Notes: generated from the letters alone by a model not told the origin. A stretch of DNA of 64,000 nucleotides from Brucella pseudintermedia (GCF_042697365.1 NZ_CP137604.1); one strand, 5' to 3'. Positions 17,508 to 26,959 are shown, numbered from the stretch's first letter. Program-made: numbers and translations.

Positions 17508-17621
17508 ATGACAAGCGAAACAAGAACCACCCTCACCTTTCTCGGTGCCGGTCTCGTTGCTGCGGCAATGGTACTGGGTGCGGATATGAGCTGGGCCGAC
17601 GTTCTCAAGGCCTTGTTCTGA
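17508..17621 (+). CDS. 37-residue hydrophobic peptide
   Basis: ATG at 17508 follows GGGGAAG with a 5-nt spacer, and the frame stops at 17621. The product has a short polar start (MTSETRTT), one membrane-length hydrophobic run (LTFLGAGLVAAAMVLGA) and an amphipathic tail (WADVLKALF). I do not recognise the family. The ribosome site and composition make it a credible small membrane protein. It lies 82 nt before sfsA on the same strand. Confidence 0.55.
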   Translation: MTSETRTTLTFLGAGLVAAAMVLGADMSWADVLKALF

Positions 17622-17703
17622 CCCCGGCCCCGTCTATCCGCTATTTCGGCGAGGCTGGCAGAAAAGCCTTTCGCATGCGCGCCGAACTGCTCTACATCGG
17701 CGC

Positions 17704-18402
17704 ATGATTTTTCAAACTCCTCTGGTTACCGGCAGGCTGGAACGCCGCTACAAAAGATTTCTCGCCGACGTCACGCTTGATGACGGGCGGTTCATCACGG
17801 CGTCCGTGCCCAACACCGGCTCGATGCTCGGATTGACCGCTCCGGGTTCCCGCGTCTGGCTGAGTGTTTCGGATGCCCCTCACCGCAAATATCCCCACAC
17901 GCTGCAAATCGTCGAAGCGGATAATACGCTGGTCGGCGTGAATACCGCCTTGCCCAACAGAATCGCCGAGGAAGCGATCCTCAACGGTCTCATTCCCGAC
18001 CTCGCGGGATATGCCAGCCTCAAGCGCGAGCAGAAATATGGCCGCAATTCGCGCATTGATCTTCTGCTCGATGACGGTCCGCGCCAGCGCGCCTATGTCG
18101 AGGTCAAGAATGTGCATTTCATCCGGACACTCGGACTGGCGGAGTTTCCCGATACGGTGACGGCGCGCGGCGCAAAACACCTCGACGAGCTGGTCGACGT
18201 GGTTGCCGCTGGTCATCGTGGCGTGATGCTGTTTATTATCCAGCGAAACGATTGCAGCAGATTCAGTATTTCCGGCGATCTCGACCCCACTTACGCACGC
18301 GCTTTTGAACACGCGCTTGCAAACGGGGTTGAGGCCTGGGCCGTTCGGTGCCACATAACGGATAGCAGCATTGACGCCACCGGGCTGGTGCCAATCGAGT
18401 AA
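17704..18402 (+). CDS. sfsA: SfsA family protein (sugar fermentation stimulation)
   Basis: A 232-residue protein with the SfsA layout: an N-terminal OB-like part (RRYKRFLADV, PNTGSMLG) and a C-terminal nuclease-like fold with the YVEVKNVHF motif and FPDTVTARGAKHL. E. coli SfsA was linked to maltose metabolism, and DNA binding has been reported; the true role is open. The stop TAA directly abuts the map ATG at 18403, so the two are probably cotranscribed and coupled. Confidence 0.93.
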   Translation: MIFQTPLVTGRLERRYKRFLADVTLDDGRFITASVPNTGSMLGLTAPGSRVWLSVSDAPHRKYPHTLQIVEADNTLVGVNTALPNRIAEEAILNGLIPDLAGYASLKREQKYGRNSRIDLLLDDGPRQRAYVEVKNVHFIRTLGLAEFPDTVTARGAKHLDELVDVVAAGHRGVMLFIIQRNDCSRFSISGDLDPTYARAFEHALANGVEAWAVRCHITDSSIDATGLVPIE

Positions 18403-19248
18403 ATGAGACGGATCGAAGTGATGGTAACCTATATCGAAGCGACAAGCGCACCCATGAAATATACGGGCCAGATCAGGCTCTATGGCCCCGAAGCCTTCGA
18501 GGGGATGCGCACGGTCTGCAATCTGACGGCGCGCTGTCTCGATGCGCTCAACGATATCGTCAAGCCCGGTGTGACCACCAACGAGATCGACCGCTTCGTG
18601 TTCGAATTTGGCATGGATCACGGCGCGTTTCCGGCAACGCTGAACTATCGCGGCTATACGAAATCGACCTGCACGTCGATCAATCACGTCGTCTGCCACG
18701 GCATCCCGAACGACAAGCCGCTGCGCGAGGGCGATATCGTCAATATTGACGTGACCTATCTTCTCGATGGCTGGCATGGCGATTCCAGCCGCATGTATGC
18801 GGTAGGCGGCATCAAGCGCGCTGCCGAGCGGCTGCTGGAAGTCACCTATGAAAGCCTTTTGCGCGGGATCGCGGCCGTCAAGCCGGGCGCCAAGACCGGC
18901 GCAATCGGCGCAGCGATCCAGACCTATGCCGAAGGCGAGCGCTGCTCTGTCGTGCGCGATTTCTGCGGCCACGGTGTCGGGCAGCTTTTTCACGATGCGC
19001 CGAATATCCTTCATTACGGCACGCCGAATGAAGGCGTGGAAATCAAGGAAGGCATGATCTTCACCATCGAGCCGATGATCAATCTCGGCAAGCCGCATGT
19101 GAAGGTTCTCGCCGATGGCTGGACGGCGGTTACACGAGATCGGTCGCTGACGGCGCAATATGAACACACGGTCGGCGTTACGAAAGACGGCTGCGAGATA
19201 TTCACACTCTCTCCAGCCAATGTCTTCGGACCGCCTTCCATGAGATAA
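18403..19248 (+). CDS. map: Methionine aminopeptidase, type I
   Basis: Removes the initiator methionine from nascent proteins. 281 residues (275 if the ATG at 18421 is used). The five metal ligands of the pita-bread fold are recognisable: Asp in NIDVTYLLDGW, Asp in WHGDSSRM, His in GHGVGQLFH, Glu in FTIEPMI and Glu in YEHTVGV. The substrate histidine is in SINHVVCHG. It sits between sfsA and radC on the same strand, an order common in rhizobia. Confidence 0.95.
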   Translation: MRRIEVMVTYIEATSAPMKYTGQIRLYGPEAFEGMRTVCNLTARCLDALNDIVKPGVTTNEIDRFVFEFGMDHGAFPATLNYRGYTKSTCTSINHVVCHGIPNDKPLREGDIVNIDVTYLLDGWHGDSSRMYAVGGIKRAAERLLEVTYESLLRGIAAVKPGAKTGAIGAAIQTYAEGERCSVVRDFCGHGVGQLFHDAPNILHYGTPNEGVEIKEGMIFTIEPMINLGKPHVKVLADGWTAVTRDRSLTAQYEHTVGVTKDGCEIFTLSPANVFGPPSMR

Positions 19249-19307
19249 TGTCGAAGTGATATTGTCCCGATAATTGTCTGGTCTGTTTTTGCGGGGGTTT
19301 AAACAGG

Positions 19308-20057
19308 ATGGCAAAGAGCAGGAACGAGCCGGGTAATGCGCAATTGCCCGGCTTCAGCGATACGCTGCAATTAGCGCCCAAAATCGACAAGCCGCATTAC
19401 GCCGGTCATCGTGATCGCCTCAAACAGCGTTTCAGGGAAACGCCCGATGCATTGGCGGATTATGAATTGCTCGAAATGCTGCTGTTTCGTGCCATTCGCC
19501 GCGCTGACACCAAGCCGCTCGCCAAGGCGCTTCTGACCCGGTTCGGCTCGATTGCCGAGGTGCTGGCCGCGCCCGAAAAGCTGATCGCTGAAGTGCCCGG
19601 TGCTGGCCCCACTGTCGCGCATGAACTCAAGCTTGTGGAAGCCATCGCCAAGCGAAGCGCGCGAAGCGCGGTCATGGAGCGCGAAGTGCTTGGCTCATGG
19701 AACCAGGTCATCGAATATTGCACCACCGCCATGGCATACGAGACCCGCGAGCAGTTCCGCATCCTATTCCTCGACAAGAAGAACAGGATGATTGCCGATG
19801 AAGTGCAGCAGACCGGCACGGTCGACCACACGCCGGTCTATCCGCGCGAGGTGGTCAAACGCGCGCTGGAACTTTCTGCCACGGCCATTATTTTGGTCCA
19901 CAACCACCCATCAGGCGATCCGACTCCATCGCGCGCCGATATCGACATGACCCGACAGCTCGTCAATGCCGCCAAGGCGCTCAACATCACCGTGCACGAC
20001 CATGTCATCGTCGGGAAGCACGGCCATGCCAGCTTCCGCGGGCTGGGATTGATCTGA
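19308..20057 (+). CDS. radC: RadC/MPN-type JAMM-domain protein
   Basis: A 249-residue RadC homologue. An N-terminal helix-hairpin-helix-like region (LADYELLEMLLF, EVPGAGPTVA) is followed by a C-terminal MPN/JAMM domain with the HNHPSGDPTPSRAD metal motif. A role in DNA repair was proposed from E. coli, but the original evidence has been withdrawn from favour; the function is best called unknown. It begins 59 nt after map. Confidence 0.93.
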   Translation: MAKSRNEPGNAQLPGFSDTLQLAPKIDKPHYAGHRDRLKQRFRETPDALADYELLEMLLFRAIRRADTKPLAKALLTRFGSIAEVLAAPEKLIAEVPGAGPTVAHELKLVEAIAKRSARSAVMEREVLGSWNQVIEYCTTAMAYETREQFRILFLDKKNRMIADEVQQTGTVDHTPVYPREVVKRALELSATAIILVHNHPSGDPTPSRADIDMTRQLVNAAKALNITVHDHVIVGKHGHASFRGLGLI

Positions 20058-20265
20058 CAAAACTCCGGCGTCACGCAGTTACCGATTGTTAAGCATAGCG
20101 CAAGGAATGATTGCGCAATGCATGGAAATCGCTCGAATTTTCTTAAATTTGGACACAATCAGAGGTGAGACGAAAGCCAGACCGAAGGCAAGACCTTTCG
20201 ATGGCAATAATGAATTCAGGCATGTTTCCCGCCAGCGTTTCCGGACGGGAAAATCGGAGTAAAAA

Positions 20266-20904
20266 ATGTTGAAGCGTTCTATCACCGCAGTGGCGCTTGG
20301 CGCCGCAATCGTTGCTTTTGCAGGTCAGGCTTTCGCCGCCGACATGATGGGAGCAACGGACTATTCCTATAACGATCCGGTTGCCAGCGGCCCGCATGAC
20401 TGGTCGGGCAACTATATCGGCGCACAGATCGGCGCTTCATCGTCCAAGATCCCCGGCCCTTTCACCAACCGCACGGGCGCTCTGGGCGGCGTCGTCGTAG
20501 GCAAGAACATGCAGAGCGGCAATGTGGTGTTCGGCGCGGAACTCGAAGGCAATTTCGCCGAGGCGGAGCATCGCATTGGCCATGGCGGCAGCCTCCAGCA
20601 GTCGTGGAACGGCAATGCCAAGGGCAAGGTCGGCTATGCTTTCGACAAGACGCTGGTTTATGGCACGGCGGGCTACGGCGTGACGCGCTTCAAGGCAAAG
20701 GACAACACCACTTCCGCTCCGGGCTGGGAAGGCGGCGCGCTGATCGGCGCCGGTGTGGAGCAAGCGCTGAGCGGCCCGCTCTCGGTCAAGGCCGAGTATG
20801 ACTTCCAGCGCTTCGGCGACGTGAAGTCCCGCGTCAATGGCGTGGAGCAGCGCAACAACCTGAAGAACCATTCGATCAAGGCGGGCCTGAACTACAAGTT
20901 CTAG
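20266..20904 (+). CDS. Outer-membrane beta-barrel protein, Omp25/Omp31 family
   Basis: A 212-residue precursor with a signal peptide ending in GQAFA-AD (about residue 24). The mature part is an eight-stranded porin-like barrel (WSGNYIGAQIG, GNAKGKVGYAFD, VKAEYDFQRFGD) ending in the outer-membrane signature with C-terminal Phe (SIKAGLNYKF). It belongs to the Brucella Omp25/Omp31 surface protein family; which paralogue cannot be settled here. GGAG lies 7 nt before the ATG, and a terminator follows at 20952, so it is monocistronic. Confidence 0.88.
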   Translation: MLKRSITAVALGAAIVAFAGQAFAADMMGATDYSYNDPVASGPHDWSGNYIGAQIGASSSKIPGPFTNRTGALGGVVVGKNMQSGNVVFGAELEGNFAEAEHRIGHGGSLQQSWNGNAKGKVGYAFDKTLVYGTAGYGVTRFKAKDNTTSAPGWEGGALIGAGVEQALSGPLSVKAEYDFQRFGDVKSRVNGVEQRNNLKNHSIKAGLNYKF

Positions 20905-21211
20905 ACCGACACTTCATTCTGTTTTCGCATCAAGCAATTCGGCTTTTGCACAAAGGGCTGCGCTTTACCGCGCAGCCCTTTCGTTTTGCATAAATTTATC
21001 TTCATTTCGCAGTCTGGCCACGTCATTCGATGGCTTGACTCCGACAGGCACTCACCGCTTATAAATTGATAGTGGAAATGCGGGGAACAATGACTGGAAA
21101 GCTCAACCACCATATCGGGAGGTTATCTTACCTTGCCGTGTTGTCCCCTTGCGCCTGAACACATGAATATGTGGCTCTGCTCCGGCAGGCCATGCAGGCA
21201 GGAATGAGAGA
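20905..21211. other. Intergenic region after the omp gene
   Basis: A 307-bp gap holding the omp terminator (20952-20986) and the promoter region of the dipeptidase operon. I see no gene and no clear operator. Confidence 0.6.
20952..20986 (+). terminator. Rho-independent terminator after the omp gene
   Basis: An 11-bp stem (AAAGGGCTGCG / CGCAGCCCTTT) with an 8-nt loop, followed by CGTTTT. Confidence 0.85.
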
Positions 21212-22267
21212 ATGCAGCGCGTTTTTGACGGACATAACGATGTCCTTCTGCGGCTTTGGGAAAATGCCCGCAAAGGCGAAGACCCCATCAAGGAATTCAT
21301 CGGCGGAACGGATGTCGGCCATATCGATGCCCCCCGCTCGCGCAAGGGCGGCCTGGCGGGCGGTATTTGTGCTATCTATGTGCCCTCCGGCGAGCATATC
21401 GAACTGGGCAAGCCAGACGCCAATGGCCATTACGAAACGCCGCTTTCGCCACCGCTGGAACGCAGCCCCTCCCTCGACATCGCTCTCGATATGGCCGCCA
21501 TTGCCCTCAAGCTGGAAGCGGCTGGCGGCTGGAAGCTCTGCCGCAATGGACGCGAGCTCGACGAGACGCTGAACAGCGACACATTTGCCGCCGTGCTGCA
21601 CATGGAAGGCTGCGAAGCCATCGATGAAGATCTTGCAGCACTTGAAGTGTTTTACGCCGCAGGCCTGCGCTCGCTTGGACCCGTCTGGAGCCGCAACAAT
21701 ATTTTCGCACACGGTGTTCCGTTTGCCTATCCGATGAGCCCAGATACCGGCCCCGGCCTGACTGAGACAGGCAAGCGTCTCGTCAAGGCATGCAATGCCA
21801 AGGGTATTCTGATCGACCTTGCGCATATCACCGAAAAAGGCTTCTGGGATGTGGCGAAACTGAGCGATCAGCCGCTGGTCGCCAGCCACTCCAACGCTCA
21901 TGCCCTCACCCCCGTGGCCCGCAACCTGACCGACCGCCAGCTTGATGCGATCCGCGAGAGCAAGGGCCTTGCCGGACTGAACTACGCAACGACCATGCTG
22001 CGCGCCGATGCCAAGGAAGACGCCGACACGCCGCTTTCCGATGTGGTGCGCCACGTGGATTACATGGTTGAACGCATGGGCATCGATTGTGTGGCGCTTG
22101 GTTCGGACTATGACGGCGCAACAATCCCTGCCGAAATCGGCGATGCAGCAGGCACGCAGAACCTTGTCATAGCCTTGCAAAAGGCCGGATATAACGACGA
22201 GGAACTGGCAAAGCTTTGCCGGGGCAACTGGATCAGGGTTCTGAAACAGGCATGGCATGAAGCCTGA
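21212..22267 (+). CDS. Membrane-dipeptidase-like (M19) dipeptidase
   Basis: A 351-residue zinc peptidase of family M19, which cleaves dipeptides. The HxD zinc motif is at GHND (His8, Asp10), with further expected ligands in HMEG, DLAHI and SHSNAHAL, and an Asp in LGSDYDG. No signal peptide is seen, so it should be cytoplasmic. It stands 55 nt upstream of a dipeptide ABC importer on the same strand, suggesting import and cleavage are coupled. GGAATGAGA precedes the ATG. Confidence 0.93.
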   Translation: MQRVFDGHNDVLLRLWENARKGEDPIKEFIGGTDVGHIDAPRSRKGGLAGGICAIYVPSGEHIELGKPDANGHYETPLSPPLERSPSLDIALDMAAIALKLEAAGGWKLCRNGRELDETLNSDTFAAVLHMEGCEAIDEDLAALEVFYAAGLRSLGPVWSRNNIFAHGVPFAYPMSPDTGPGLTETGKRLVKACNAKGILIDLAHITEKGFWDVAKLSDQPLVASHSNAHALTPVARNLTDRQLDAIRESKGLAGLNYATTMLRADAKEDADTPLSDVVRHVDYMVERMGIDCVALGSDYDGATIPAEIGDAAGTQNLVIALQKAGYNDEELAKLCRGNWIRVLKQAWHEA

Positions 22268-22322
22268 CATGCAGATACAATCGAACAAAATCCCAACAAA
22301 AATACAGAAAGGGAACTCTACC

Positions 22323-23954
22323 ATGATGCATTTCGGACGTTTTCGCATTCTGGCCGCAGGCGCCGCACTTGCCGCTGTTCTGGCCGCAAATCCGGCCCTG
22401 TCGGCCACACCTGCCGACACGCTGGTACAGGCATGGGCCATTGACGACACCATCACGCTCGACCCTGCCGAATCCTTTGAATTGAGCCCGGCCGAGTTCA
22501 TCGGTAACGCCTACGACATGCTCGTCCGTCTCGACATCAACGACACGTCGAAAGTCGTGCCGGGCGTTGCCGAAAGCTGGACCGTTTCCGACGACGGCCT
22601 CACCTATACGTTCAAGCTGAAGAAGGACATCAAGTTCGCTTCCGGCAATCCGATCACGTCTGCCGATGTAGCCTATTCCTTCGAACGCGCTGTCCGTCTC
22701 GACAAGAGCCCGGCGTTCATCCTGACCCAGTTTGGCCTGACCAAGGATAACATCAACGAAAAGGCAAAAGCCGTAGACGATAACACCTTCGTCTTCACCG
22801 TCGACAAGCCTTATGCGCCAAGCTTTGTGTTGAACTGCCTGACCGCGACCGTCGCCGCAGTCGTCGACAAGAAGCTTCTCGAAGAACATGCAGAGAAGGT
22901 TACGCCGACCGACGAGTACAAGTACGACACCGATTATGCCAATGCATGGCTGAAAACCAAGTCGGCAGGTTCCGGCCCGTTCGTGATCCGCGAATGGCGC
23001 GCCAATGAAGTCGTCATTCTGGAGCGCAACGATAATTTCTATGGCGAAAAGGCCAAGCTCAAGCGGGTCTTCTATCGTCACGTCAAGGAAAGCGCGACGC
23101 AGCGCCTGATGCTCGAATCCGGCGATGTGGATGTGGCGCGCAATCTGGAACCGGGCGACTACGAAGCCGTTCAGAAGAACGACAAGCTCGCCACAACCAG
23201 CGCCGCCAAGGGCACGGTTTATTACATCAGCCTCAATCAGAAGAACGAGAATCTGGCCAAGCCGGAAGTCCGCGAAGCGTTCAAATATCTGGTCGATTAT
23301 GATGCGATCGGTTCGACTCTCATCAAGGGCATCGGTGAAATCCGCCAGACTTATCAGGCCAAGGGTGTTCTCGGCTCTCTCGATGCTGCTCCGTACAAGC
23401 TCGACGTCGCCAAGGCGAAGGAACTTCTCGCCAAGGCAGGCCTCAAGGACGGTCTTTCGGTCACGTTCGACGTGCGTAACGGCCAGCCGGTCACCGGCAT
23501 TGCCGAATCCTTCCAGCAGACCGCTGCTCAGGCTGGCGTGAAGATCGAAATCATCCCCGGCGACGGCAAGCAGACACTGACCAAATATCGCGCCCGCAAC
23601 CACGATATGTATATCGGCCAGTGGGGCATGGACTATTGGGATCCGAATTCCAACGCCGAAGCTTTCACCAGCAATCCTGACAATAGCGACGACGCCTCGA
23701 CCAAGACGCTCGCATGGCGCAACGCCTGGGACATTCCGGAGCTAACCAAGCAGACGCAGGCCGCACTTCTGGAGCGCGACAGCGACAAGCGTGCCGAACA
23801 GTACAAGAAGCTGCAGCAGGAAGCGCTCGACCAGAGCCCGTTCGTCATGCTGTTCCAGCAGGTGGAAGTCGCCGGCATCGGCGGCAATGTGAAGGGCTAC
23901 AAGCTCGGCCCGACATTCGACTCCAACTTCCTGGCTCCTGTCAGCAAGGAATAG
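22323..23954 (+). CDS. Dipeptide/oligopeptide ABC transporter, substrate-binding protein
   Basis: A 543-residue periplasmic SBP_bac_5 (family 5) binding protein. The signal peptide ends at about NPALSA (residue 28). Family features include PGVAESWTVSDDGLTYTF, the HVKESATQRL segment and a C-terminal lobe with GMDYWDPNSNAEAF. The start at 22323 (ATG ATG) follows AAAGGGAACTC; the frame is open from 22257, which overlaps the dipeptidase stop. It delivers di- or oligopeptides to the permeases encoded downstream. Confidence 0.92.
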   Translation: MMHFGRFRILAAGAALAAVLAANPALSATPADTLVQAWAIDDTITLDPAESFELSPAEFIGNAYDMLVRLDINDTSKVVPGVAESWTVSDDGLTYTFKLKKDIKFASGNPITSADVAYSFERAVRLDKSPAFILTQFGLTKDNINEKAKAVDDNTFVFTVDKPYAPSFVLNCLTATVAAVVDKKLLEEHAEKVTPTDEYKYDTDYANAWLKTKSAGSGPFVIREWRANEVVILERNDNFYGEKAKLKRVFYRHVKESATQRLMLESGDVDVARNLEPGDYEAVQKNDKLATTSAAKGTVYYISLNQKNENLAKPEVREAFKYLVDYDAIGSTLIKGIGEIRQTYQAKGVLGSLDAAPYKLDVAKAKELLAKAGLKDGLSVTFDVRNGQPVTGIAESFQQTAAQAGVKIEIIPGDGKQTLTKYRARNHDMYIGQWGMDYWDPNSNAEAFTSNPDNSDDASTKTLAWRNAWDIPELTKQTQAALLERDSDKRAEQYKKLQQEALDQSPFVMLFQQVEVAGIGGNVKGYKLGPTFDSNFLAPVSKE

Positions 23955-23964
23955 TGGCCATGCG

Positions 23965-24050
23965 TCGGCGCGTGAAAATCATCACGCGCCGAAACGGCTT
24001 TAAATCAACGAGATGGAGCGGTTTTCTGAATCAAAAAGGAAGCCGCTCCA
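23965..24050 (+). other. Two intercistronic stem-loops between binding protein and permease
   Basis: TCGGCGCGTGA (23965-23975) pairs perfectly with TCACGCGCCGA (23982-23992). TGGAGCGG (24014-24021) pairs with CCGCTCCA (24043-24050). Neither is followed by a T-run, so they look like mRNA-stabilising or partially attenuating structures. Such structures often keep binding-protein mRNA more abundant than permease mRNA. Confidence 0.65.
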
Positions 24051-24132
24051 CGAAATTTTCAGCACTGCCGATCCGGTTTTCCGGAGCGACAGTTGTCCTG
24101 AAACGCTCTCATTGTCGGAAGCGGTCAAAACA

Positions 24133-25200
24133 TTGAGTAACACTGGAACCACCAAAAAGGTAAGGCGGGCACCGCGGCGCGGGGCGGCTCTTGCCACGTC
24201 GATAGCCAGTTTTCTGGGTATCGTCATCACGACTTATCTGGGCCTTCTGGCCGTAACCTTTTTCATCGGCCGTGTTGTGCCGATTGATCCCGTTCTTGCA
24301 ATCGTCGGCGATCGCGCTCCAGCGCATGTCGTCGCGCGCGTTCGGGAAGAAATGGGCTTCAACCTGCCCTATTACCAGCAGTTTTTCCTTTACGTGAAGG
24401 GCGTGCTACAGGGCGATTTCGGCACTTCGGTGCTGACCACCAATCCGGTCATGACCGATATTCGCCGCGTTTTCCCGGCCACGATGGAACTTGCCACCGT
24501 CGGCACGATCATCGGCGCCGTGTTCGGCATTCCTCTTGGCGTCCTCGCCGCGGTCAAGCGCGGCAGCCTCGTCGACCAGATCGTGCGCGTGATCGGGCTT
24601 GTCGGCTATTCGGTGCCGATCTTCTGGCTCGGAATGCTCGCGCTTTTGATCTTCTATGCGCGGCTGGGCTGGACATCCGGTCCCGGACGCATCGACATCA
24701 CATTCGAATATACCTTCACGCCGATCACCGGATTCTATGTGATTGACGCGATTCTCCAGCGCGACTGGCCAGCATTGAAGGATATTGTCTCCCACCTTAT
24801 CCTGCCATCTGCACTGCTCGGCTATTTCTCGCTCGCCTATATCAGCCGCATGACCCGTTCCTTCATGCTCAATGAACTGGAACAGGAATATATCATCGCC
24901 GCGCGCGCCAAGGGCATTTCGGAAACCCGCATCATCTGGGGCCATGCGCTGCGCAATGCCGCCGTGCCGCTGGTGACCGTGATTGCGCTTTCCTATGCCG
25001 GGCTTTTGGAAGGTTCGGTGCTGACCGAAACCATCTTCTCCTGGCCCGGCCTTGGACTCTACATCACCAATTCACTGCAAAACGCTGATATGAATGCCGT
25101 TCTCGGTGGCACGATCGTCATCGGATCGGTCTTTATCGCGCTCAACCTCGTGTCCGATCTTCTCTATCGGCTTCTCGATCCAAGGACGCGCGCACGATGA
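24133..25200 (+). CDS. Dipeptide ABC transporter permease (DppB-like)
   Basis: A 355-residue inner-membrane permease with about six hydrophobic segments. An N-terminal helix (ATSIASFLGIVITTYLGLLA) and the cytoplasmic EAA loop (AARAKGISETRIIWGHALRNA) that contacts the ATPases are visible. The C-terminal part contains LLEGSVLTETIFSWPGLG, typical of DppB/OppB. I favour the TTG at 24133 (GGAAG 10-15 nt upstream). An ATG at 24013 would add 40 charged residues and run through the second stem-loop. The stop overlaps the next gene's ATG (ATGA). Confidence 0.9.
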   Translation: MSNTGTTKKVRRAPRRGAALATSIASFLGIVITTYLGLLAVTFFIGRVVPIDPVLAIVGDRAPAHVVARVREEMGFNLPYYQQFFLYVKGVLQGDFGTSVLTTNPVMTDIRRVFPATMELATVGTIIGAVFGIPLGVLAAVKRGSLVDQIVRVIGLVGYSVPIFWLGMLALLIFYARLGWTSGPGRIDITFEYTFTPITGFYVIDAILQRDWPALKDIVSHLILPSALLGYFSLAYISRMTRSFMLNELEQEYIIAARAKGISETRIIWGHALRNAAVPLVTVIALSYAGLLEGSVLTETIFSWPGLGLYITNSLQNADMNAVLGGTIVIGSVFIALNLVSDLLYRLLDPRTRAR

Positions 25201-26129
25201 GCCAAATGACAGATACTTCCAACCTCTCATGGCGCGAATGGCTGCTTACCGAGCGGCCGCAGTCGCGCACGCAAGCCCGTCTCGGTCGCGCCTACATGGT
25301 CTGGCGGCGCTTCACCGCCAACAAGCTGGCCGTCCTCGGTCTCCTGATCATCATCGGCCTTCTTGTCGTGGCGGCTCTGGCCGATGTGCTGGCCCCGCAT
25401 TCGCCGGTTGTCGGCGATCTGGCCAATGCACGTCTCCTGCCGCCGGGATCACCGGGGTATCTGCTCGGCACCGACGATCAGGGACGCGATATTCTTTCGC
25501 GTCTGATCTATGGTTCCCGCCTCACCCTTTATGTGGTGCTGCTGGTCGCGATCATCGCAGCGCCTATCGGCCTTCTGGTCGGCACGGTTGCCGGTTACGC
25601 CGGCGGCTGGGTCGATGCGGTGCTGATGCGCATTACCGATATTTTCCTTGCCTTCCCGAAGCTCATTCTGGCGCTCGCGTTTGTTGCTGCTCTCGGGCCG
25701 GGCATCGAAAATGCCATCATCGCCATCGCCATCACCTCATGGCCGCCCTATGCGCGCATTGCGCGTGCCGAAACGCTGACCGTGCGCAACTCGGACTATA
25801 TTTCCGCCGTTCGTCTGATGGGCGCTTCGCCGATCCGCATCGTCGTGCGCCACATCATGCCACTCTGCACCTCGTCGCTGATCGTGCGTGTGACGCTCGA
25901 CATGGCAGGCATCATCCTCACCGCCGCCGGTCTTGGCTTCCTTGGCCTTGGCGCTCAGCCGCCATTGCCTGAATGGGGCGCGATGATCGCGTCCGGTCGC
26001 CGCTTCATTCTCGACCAGTGGTGGGTTGCCGCCATGCCGGGCATCGCGATCCTCATCGTCAGCCTCGGCTTCAATCTTCTGGGCGACGGCCTGCGCGATG
26101 CGCTCGATCCGCGGGGTAACAACCAATGA
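25197..26129 (+). CDS. Dipeptide ABC transporter permease (DppC-like)
   Basis: A 310-residue inner-membrane permease of the DppC/OppC kind. A cytoplasmic N-terminal segment and first membrane helix (LAVLGLLIIIGLLVVAALA) lead to the DppC motif LGTDDQGRDILSRLIYGSR. The EAA loop (SAVRLMGASPIRIVVRHI) and LGFLGLGAQPPLPEWG complete the family pattern. The ATG overlaps the upstream stop by 4 nt, and its own stop overlaps the next ATG in the same way. Confidence 0.94.
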   Translation: MSQMTDTSNLSWREWLLTERPQSRTQARLGRAYMVWRRFTANKLAVLGLLIIIGLLVVAALADVLAPHSPVVGDLANARLLPPGSPGYLLGTDDQGRDILSRLIYGSRLTLYVVLLVAIIAAPIGLLVGTVAGYAGGWVDAVLMRITDIFLAFPKLILALAFVAALGPGIENAIIAIAITSWPPYARIARAETLTVRNSDYISAVRLMGASPIRIVVRHIMPLCTSSLIVRVTLDMAGIILTAAGLGFLGLGAQPPLPEWGAMIASGRRFILDQWWVAAMPGIAILIVSLGFNLLGDGLRDALDPRGNNQ

Positions 26130-26959
26130 AGCCTCTTCTGACTGTTGAAGACCTGCGGGTCACCTTCCCGACCCGCACGGGCGCAATCGAGGCCGTGCGC
26201 GGCGTCAGCTTCGAACTGGGTCGCGAACGCCTCGGCATCGTGGGCGAATCCGGCTCGGGCAAGTCGCAGACCGGCCGCGCCATCATGGGGCTGACCCCGC
26301 TGCACGCGAAGATCACCGCCAAAAAACTCGAGTTCGACGGCATCGATCTTCTGAACGCTCCAGCGCGCCAACGCCGTGCCTTACGTGGCGGTCGTATCGC
26401 CATGGTGTTGCAGGACCCGAAATATTCCCTCAACCCTGTGATGACCATCGGCAAGCAGATTGCCGAAACGCTGAAGGCCCACGGCAAGTTCAGCAGCGAG
26501 GAAATCCGCAAGCGCTCCATCGCCATGCTGGAAGCTGTGCAGATCCGCGATCCTGAGCGTGTCATGAGCCTCTATCCGCACGAAGTTTCGGGCGGCATGG
26601 GCCAGCGCGTCATGATTGCGATGATGCTGGTGGCAGAGCCGGAAATGCTGATCGCCGATGAGCCGACCTCAGCCCTCGACGTGACGGTGCAGCTCGAAGT
26701 GCTCGGCATTCTGGACAAGCTGGTCGCCGAACGCGGCATGGGGCTGATCTTCGTCAGCCACGACTTGCGCCTCGTTTCCTCCTTCTGCGACCGCGTCATC
26801 GTGATGTATGCAGGCAAGATCGTGGAGGAAATCGCGGCGAAAGACCTCGCCAATGCGAAACACCCCTATACGCAAGGATTGCTGAACTGCATGCCGAAAA
26901 TCGGAGCCGATCGCCATCCCCTGCCAACCTTGCAGCGTGAGGAGGCATGGAAGCTATGA
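26126..26959 (+). CDS. Dipeptide ABC transporter ATP-binding protein (DppD-like)
   Basis: A 277-residue ATPase. Walker A GESGSGKSQ, Q-loop LQDPKYSLNP, signature-like VSGGMGQR, Walker B MLIADEPTSALD and the switch histidine VSHD are all seen. The C-terminal extension (AKHPYTQGLLNCMPKI) is the oligopeptide-type tail. Starts and stops overlap its neighbours by ATGA, indicating translational coupling. Confidence 0.94.
   Translation: MKPLLTVEDLRVTFPTRTGAIEAVRGVSFELGRERLGIVGESGSGKSQTGRAIMGLTPLHAKITAKKLEFDGIDLLNAPARQRRALRGGRIAMVLQDPKYSLNPVMTIGKQIAETLKAHGKFSSEEIRKRSIAMLEAVQIRDPERVMSLYPHEVSGGMGQRVMIAMMLVAEPEMLIADEPTSALDVTVQLEVLGILDKLVAERGMGLIFVSHDLRLVSSFCDRVIVMYAGKIVEEIAAKDLANAKHPYTQGLLNCMPKIGADRHPLPTLQREEAWKL

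Noticed and set aside
17692..19314. 540-codon minus-strand frame across sfsA and map
   Set aside because: Covers two well-supported plus-strand genes with full catalytic motifs; its own translation has no recognisable domain.
21128..23603. Long minus-strand frames over the dipeptidase and peptide-binding protein
   Set aside because: Antisense shadows of two genes with clear family motifs and good ribosome sites.
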